Assembly (NCBI GenBank): GCA_046539045.1
Contig: JBKHHU010000052.1
Location: 1 to 18,329 of the forward strand
Length of the DNA stretch: 18,329 bases
Reading direction: 5' to 3'
Origin: JBKHHU01 sp046539045
GTDB taxonomy: Bacteria > Planctomycetota > Phycisphaerae > SM23-33
Position 1 is the stretch's first letter; every line of letters begins with the position of its first letter. Under the pieces are notes generated by a model, which was not told the DNA's origin, did not search any database, and saw only the letters and a list, made by a program, of their open reading frames with translations. Below, piece by piece: positions 14,551 to 18,329 of the stretch. Both the position numbers and the translations under genes were made by a program.

Positions 14551-14565
14551 CGCTCTGGAGGAGCG
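14551..14565. terminator. Small hairpin between convergent comM and regulator genes
   Basis: CGCTC-TGGAG-GAGCG forms a 5-bp stem 3 bases past the comM stop and 9 bases past the regulator stop on the other strand. No T run follows on either strand, so it is at best a weak bidirectional terminator. Confidence 0.3.
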
Positions 14566-14573
14566 CAATAGGG

Positions 14574-15728
14574 TCAACCGATCCGGAACTGGCGGCGGAA
14601 TTCCGAGGGCGTCTGGCCGGCGAGTTTCCGGAAGACCGTGGCGAGTCGGCGGGCACCTCGGAACCCCACGCCACGGGCAATCTCCTCGGTCGCCAGATCC
14701 GTATCCGCCAGCAAACCCTTGGCTCGCTCGATCTGCACTTGGTGGATCCCGGTCAACGGCGTGCAGCCGAGAACCTTCTTGAAACGCACCTCCAGCGTGC
14801 GGCGGGGGAGGGTAGCTGCCTCCGCCACGTCGGCCACGCTGATGTTCCTGGCCGCGTTCTTCCGTATGAAGCGGATCGCCTCGGCGAGTTGCTCGTCTGC
14901 AATGGCTTCGATATCCGTCGACTGTCGCGTCACGACGCGGACCGGCGGGATTCTGATATCTTCGGTCGGAACGGACTGGCCCTGGAGGATTGCGTGCAGC
15001 AGTTGGGCCGCCCGGTAGCCTATGGTCCGGCAGGGCGGCTGGACGCTGGACAGCGGCGGGGTTGTCAGTTCCGACATGTCGTCGTTGTCCACTCCGAGCA
15101 CCGCGAAGTCGTCCGGGACGCGGGCCCCGATCGCCCGGCAGGCCCGCAACAGCGTCAGAGCCCAGTTGTCGGTCATGCTGAGGATCGCCGCCGGCCGGGG
15201 GAGCGAAGAAAGCCATTGCTCGGTTTCGTGGCAGGGCGACTGCCGATCGGATAGTCCCTGCTGTGGCTCTCGGCGGACAGGCGGCTGGACGTGTACCGCA
15301 AACCCCGCCTCTTCGATGACTTTCCGGAAACCGCCAAGGCGATCCCACGCGAAATTCGTATCGTGCAACAAATAGGCTGCGAATCGCCTGAACCCGCGAG
15401 ACAGCAGATACCGCGCCCCCATGGCGCCGATGGCGAAGTCATCCACCCCCAGCCGCGGGTAGCTCAAGTCGGCCAGCACGTTGCTGGTGTTCACTACCGG
15501 CTTGCCGAGCCGGTCGATAGGCTCAAGGATGCGACGGTGCGAGAGGTGGCCGATTACGGCATCGGGTTTCTCTGTCATCGCCAGACGCACGTCTTCAACC
15601 CGGGACGGGCAGGGGATCAGCACCCAATCGGGGCGCGTCTGCGAGTACAGAGAGATTCCCCGCAGAACTTGTCTCGCATAGCCCACTTCCGGGGGATACA
15701 CCGCCAGGACACGTTTTAATGAACTCAT
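14574..15728 (-). CDS. XylR-like regulator: LacI-type sugar sensor plus AraC-type DNA-binding domain
   Basis: The product has 384 residues, close to E. coli XylR (392). Residues about 5-268 are a periplasmic-binding-protein fold like the LacI effector domain: a stretch starting at GVDDFAIGAMGARYLLSRG and, further on, AVLGVDNDDMSELTTPPLSSV (209-229). Residues about 278-382 are an AraC-type double helix-turn-helix: ISVADVAEAATLPRRTLEVRF and LATEEIARGVGF...FRKLAGQTPSEFRR. Such proteins bind a free sugar and activate or repress catabolic genes; XylR-type members are frequent in planctomycetes. ATG at 15726-15728 has GGAG 8 bases upstream. It lies 39 bp downstream of araB on the same strand, so it is probably co-transcribed and senses a pentose or pentulose. 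The exact ligand is unknown. Confidence 0.92.
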   Translation of the reverse strand: MSSLKRVLAVYPPEVGYARQVLRGISLYSQTRPDWVLIPCPSRVEDVRLAMTEKPDAVIGHLSHRRILEPIDRLGKPVVNTSNVLADLSYPRLGVDDFAIGAMGARYLLSRGFRRFAAYLLHDTNFAWDRLGGFRKVIEEAGFAVHVQPPVRREPQQGLSDRQSPCHETEQWLSSLPRPAAILSMTDNWALTLLRACRAIGARVPDDFAVLGVDNDDMSELTTPPLSSVQPPCRTIGYRAAQLLHAILQGQSVPTEDIRIPPVRVVTRQSTDIEAIADEQLAEAIRFIRKNAARNISVADVAEAATLPRRTLEVRFKKVLGCTPLTGIHQVQIERAKGLLADTDLATEEIARGVGFRGARRLATVFRKLAGQTPSEFRRQFRIG

Positions 15729-15767
15729 TGCGTCTGCTCCGGAACCTGCTCTACCCCTGAGATCCCA

Positions 15768-17450
15768 TCAGTTGCCGCGTCGTACCTCGTCCCGCAGTGC
15801 GATCAGGTCTTTCATCACGTTGTGGAGCGAGCCGTCGTACTGCGTGGTGCCGAAGGCGTCGTGCAACTGCTTGTAGAGGCTGTACAGGGTGCGATACGTC
15901 TGGTGGGCCCGGGGATCCGGTAAGTAGACTTGCTCCTTCAGGCCGGTCATCGCTTTCTGGGCCTCGGCAAAGGTTCTGTGGCCGCCCGCTTTCTCACCGG
16001 CAACGACGGCCCCGGCCATGGCGCTGCCCAGGGCGCAGGTCTGGCTGGAGCGGGAGATCTTCATTGGCTTGCCTGTGACATCGGCGAGAATCTGCATGAC
16101 CATCGGGTTCTTCTCCGCGATGCCCCCGGCATTGAGAACCTGCCGGACCTCCACGCCGTAGTCCTCAAACCGCTCGATGATGGCAAGCGATCCGAAGGCG
16201 GCTGCTTCGACCAGGGCGCGATAGATTTCCGGCGGAGTGGTGTAGAGCGTCTGGCCGAGGATCAGGCCGGTCAGTCGCTGGTCGACAAGCACGCAGCGAT
16301 TTCCGTTGTTCCAGTCCAGTGCCAGCAGCCCGGACTCGCCGGGTTTGAGTTTGTCGGCTTCGGCGGTAAGCTCCGCATGGCCCATTCCGGTCGGGTTGAC
16401 GTACTCCACGAACCAGTTCAGCAGGTCACCGAAGGCCGACTGGCCTGCCTCGAGCCCGTAGTAGCCCGGCAGGATGCTCCCGTCGACGATTCCGCAAAGC
16501 CCCGGCACGTCGGCCAGGTCGCGGTCGTTGGGGACGACCATCATGTCGCAACTGCTCGTGCCGATAACCTTGACAAGCGAACCGGCATTGATGCCGATCC
16601 CGACCGCGCCGAGATGGGCATCGAAAGCCCCCGCGGCCACCGGTATCCCCGCTTCGAGCCCGGTTCGCTCTGCCCACTCTTTGGTGAGCGTGCCGACGGT
16701 GTGTTCGATGCTGTAGGCCCGGTCCGGCAAGGTCCGCCGCAATTCAGCCAGCTTCGGATCCAGCGTGCCCAGGTACTCCTCATCCGGATAGCCGCCCCAG
16801 TTGTCGTTGTACATCGCCTTGTGCCCGGCCGCACAGACGCAGCGCGTCAGCCGGTCCGGAGCCTCCGTGCCGGTCAGGCTGGCCGGGATCCAGTCGGCAA
16901 TCTCCACCCACGTATACGCAGCGTCGAACACCTTCGGAGAGGTCCGCAGGCAGTGCAACAGCTTGCTGAAGTACCACTCGCTGGAGTAGGTCCCGCCGCA
17001 CTTGCACAGGTATTCGGGGCGCATCTCCCGGGCCAGGGCGGTAATCTCAGCGGCTTCCTGGACGGAGGTATGATCCTTCCAGAGCCACGCCATGGCGGCG
17101 GGGTCGTCGGCAAAGCGGTCGTCATAGGCCAGGGGCAGACCATCGCGCCCGACGGGCAGCGGCGTGCTGCCGGTGGTGTCCACACCGATGCCGATGACCT
17201 GGGACGGCTCGAACGATTCCAGCCGCGCGCCGGCTTCGGCCAGTGCCTGCTTGATGGTGATCTCGGCGGCAGTGAGATAGTCGGCCGGGTGCTGACGTGC
17301 GAGGTTCGGGTCCCTGGAGAGGATGACTCCCTCGGTTCCGTGATCGTACACGTGGACGGCCTGTCCGATCTCCTCGCCACCGGCGACGTCGACGATGATG
17401 GCGCGAGCCGAATTTGTTCCGTAATCCAGGCCGATTGCGTATGCGGGCAT
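15768..17450 (-). CDS. araB: Ribulokinase (L-ribulose kinase)
   Basis: The product has 560 residues against about 566 in E. coli AraB. This FGGY-family kinase phosphorylates L-ribulose to L-ribulose 5-phosphate in the cytoplasm. Visible motifs: the N-terminal phosphate loop GLDYGTNSARA (7-17), GIGVDTTGSTPLPV (87-100), the substrate region AWLWKDHT (121-128), WVEIADWIPASLTG, the catalytic base Asp277 in GAFDAHLGAVG, the ATP-binding KVIGTSSCDMM (294-304), and LNAGGIAEKNPMVMQILADVTGKPM in the second FGGY domain. These are AraB-specific rather than those of xylulokinase or glycerol kinase. ATG at 17448-17450 has AAGGA 7 bases upstream. Its own promoter and operator-like repeat lie just upstream, and the regulator follows 39 bp downstream. 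No L-arabinose isomerase or ribulose-phosphate epimerase is present in the window. Confidence 0.96.
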   Translation of the reverse strand: MPAYAIGLDYGTNSARAIIVDVAGGEEIGQAVHVYDHGTEGVILSRDPNLARQHPADYLTAAEITIKQALAEAGARLESFEPSQVIGIGVDTTGSTPLPVGRDGLPLAYDDRFADDPAAMAWLWKDHTSVQEAAEITALAREMRPEYLCKCGGTYSSEWYFSKLLHCLRTSPKVFDAAYTWVEIADWIPASLTGTEAPDRLTRCVCAAGHKAMYNDNWGGYPDEEYLGTLDPKLAELRRTLPDRAYSIEHTVGTLTKEWAERTGLEAGIPVAAGAFDAHLGAVGIGINAGSLVKVIGTSSCDMMVVPNDRDLADVPGLCGIVDGSILPGYYGLEAGQSAFGDLLNWFVEYVNPTGMGHAELTAEADKLKPGESGLLALDWNNGNRCVLVDQRLTGLILGQTLYTTPPEIYRALVEAAAFGSLAIIERFEDYGVEVRQVLNAGGIAEKNPMVMQILADVTGKPMKISRSSQTCALGSAMAGAVVAGEKAGGHRTFAEAQKAMTGLKEQVYLPDPRAHQTYRTLYSLYKQLHDAFGTTQYDGSLHNVMKDLIALRDEVRRGN

Positions 17451-17476
17451 GGGCAGTCCTTCCGTATCTGCCGGGA

Positions 17477-17503
17477 ATCTCGATGGTTTGTCGGTGGCGA
17501 GAT
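17477..17503. promoter_or_regulatory. Operator-like inverted repeat at the araB promoter
   Basis: Perfect 6-bp arms ATCTCG (17477-17482) and CGAGAT (17498-17503) are separated by 15 bp. The upstream arm overlaps the -10 box by two bases, and the element covers the probable transcription start. A protein bound here would block transcription, so it is a candidate site for the downstream XylR-like regulator, although AraC-type domains more often use direct repeats. Confidence 0.45.
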
Positions 17504-17530
17504 GATAGGCGGATCGCCGGCGACTGTCCA
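17502..17530 (-). promoter_or_regulatory. Sigma-70-type promoter of araB
   Basis: On the minus strand TGGACA (17525-17530), 17 bp and TATCAT (17502-17507) match the TTGACA/TATAAT consensus at 5 of 6 positions each with ideal spacing. It lies 52 bases before the araB ATG, in the 100-bp gap after the metallophosphoesterase gene. It is the best promoter in the window. Confidence 0.7.
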
Positions 17531-17550
17531 GACCGAGTTCCGCCGCGGGC

Positions 17551-18329
17551 TCAGGCCGAGCGAAGCCGCAGGATGGCGATTTCCGGACGGCAGCGGAACC
17601 GCACGGGGATGCCGATGACCCCGATGCCCACGGAGGTATACACCGGGCACTGCGGGCCGCGGTTCAGCCCGGCAGCGTATTTTCGGTGGCGCATCGGAAG
17701 CACGGGCCTGCCCAGCAGCGGAAGGTTGACCTGCCCTCCGTGCGAATGTCCGCACAGCAGCAGGTCCACGCTCGGCGAGGCGGGCATTTCCTCCACATAG
17801 TCCGGATTGTGACAGAGCACGATGCTGCACTCGCCGTCGGGGACCTCACCCAAGGCGGCCTGCGTATCCGGCCAGCCTTCGAGATAGTCCTCCACACCGG
17901 CGATATGCAGCGGCCGGCCGTCGCGGTTCAGTGTGCGGTGATCGTTGTCCACGGGTTCGAAGCCCGCCGAGGCGAGATAACCGCCGATCATTTTGGGGTC
18001 CGTCCAGTAATCGTGGTTGCCGAGGACGGAGAACTTCCCGGCCGGGGCCTGAAGCTCTCCCAGCACGTCGGCGATGGCCGGTGTGATCGCATCGCGCCTG
18101 CTGACGATATCGCCGGTCAGGGCGACGATGTCGGGCTTCTGCTCATTGCAGAGGGCGACGGCCTCGGCGATGAAGTCGGTGTCGATCCAGCGTCCCAGGT
18201 GCAGATCGGTCAGAAGGGCGATGCGAACCCCGTCCCAGGCCTGTGGGAGCCTCGGAAGGCGGATATCGGTGTTCGTCACGCTCAGCCAATAGGGCTCCAC
18301 CGCGAACCCGTCCACGCCGCATCCGACCA
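17551..18329 (-). CDS. YkuE/YaeI-like metallophosphoesterase, N-terminus beyond window
   Basis: At least 258 residues are visible and the frame stays open to the right edge, so the start lies outside. Calcineurin-type metal-binding motifs appear in order: TDLHLG (DxH), ALTGDIV (GD), VLGNHDYW (GNHD), CHNPD and GHSHGGQV (GHxH). The lead-in VEPYWLSVTN and LPQAWDGVRIALLTDLH fits the YkuE/YaeI group, usually membrane-tethered by an N-terminal helix and acting as lipid or nucleotide phosphoesterases, YaeI-type members having been linked to UDP-diacylglucosamine-like substrates. The substrate here is not determinable. A GTG at 18313-18315 is possible as a start but sits too deep in the conserved region. 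It lies upstream of araB on the same strand, but araB has its own promoter 100 bp away, so a functional link is doubtful. Confidence 0.88.
   Translation of the reverse strand, partial: VGCGVDGFAVEPYWLSVTNTDIRLPRLPQAWDGVRIALLTDLHLGRWIDTDFIAEAVALCNEQKPDIVALTGDIVSRRDAITPAIADVLGELQAPAGKFSVLGNHDYWTDPKMIGGYLASAGFEPVDNDHRTLNRDGRPLHIAGVEDYLEGWPDTQAALGEVPDGECSIVLCHNPDYVEEMPASPSVDLLLCGHSHGGQVNLPLLGRPVLPMRHRKYAAGLNRGPQCPVYTSVGIGVIGIPVRFRCRPEIAILRLRSA

Noticed and set aside
15930..17618. 562-codon open frame on the plus strand
   Set aside because: It is antisense to araB, which is unmistakable on the other strand.

Overview
The window is GC-rich, densely coding, and reads as chromosomal DNA of a Gram-negative, polysaccharide-secreting bacterium, most likely a planctomycete or another PVC-group member. 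This is inferred from three things: an exosortase with a fused EpsI-type domain, a sugar regulator that joins a LacI-type sensor to an AraC-type DNA-binding domain, and a secreted DUF5107/TPR protein. No rRNA or marker gene is present to settle the taxonomy. No tRNA, rRNA, CRISPR array or insertion sequence was seen.

Layout. Positions 1-444 hold the broken start of a family 2 glycosyltransferase, apparently frameshifted near 212, plus ambiguous sequence. Next comes an outer-membrane beta-barrel-like protein (minus), divergent from a two-gene plus-strand unit: a FAS1-domain lipoprotein and a renalase-like FAD oxidoreductase. From 3125 to 10328 a tightly coupled minus-strand operon runs exosortase/EpsI fusion, then a 1534-residue membrane-anchored TPR protein, then a PEP-CTERM-locus polysaccharide deacetylase. 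Upstream of it are a hairpin-rich non-coding stretch of about 290 bp and a secreted DUF5107/TPR protein. A plus-strand comM follows. The right end is minus-strand: a metallophosphoesterase cut by the window edge, then araB (L-ribulokinase) with a convincing promoter and operator-like inverted repeat, then a XylR-like regulator in the same transcription unit.

How the genes work together. The exosortase, TPR and deacetylase genes form the core of a PEP-CTERM-type sorting and exopolysaccharide locus. Exosortase cleaves C-terminal sorting signals in the inner membrane, the TPR protein probably scaffolds envelope assembly, and the deacetylase modifies exported glycan. No substrate protein with a PEP-CTERM tail lies in the window, so the targets must be elsewhere. 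The araB-regulator unit is a small pentose-catabolic module whose isomerase and epimerase are also elsewhere. The strongest leads are the fused exosortase with its very long TPR partner, the structured leader before it, and the araB control region.
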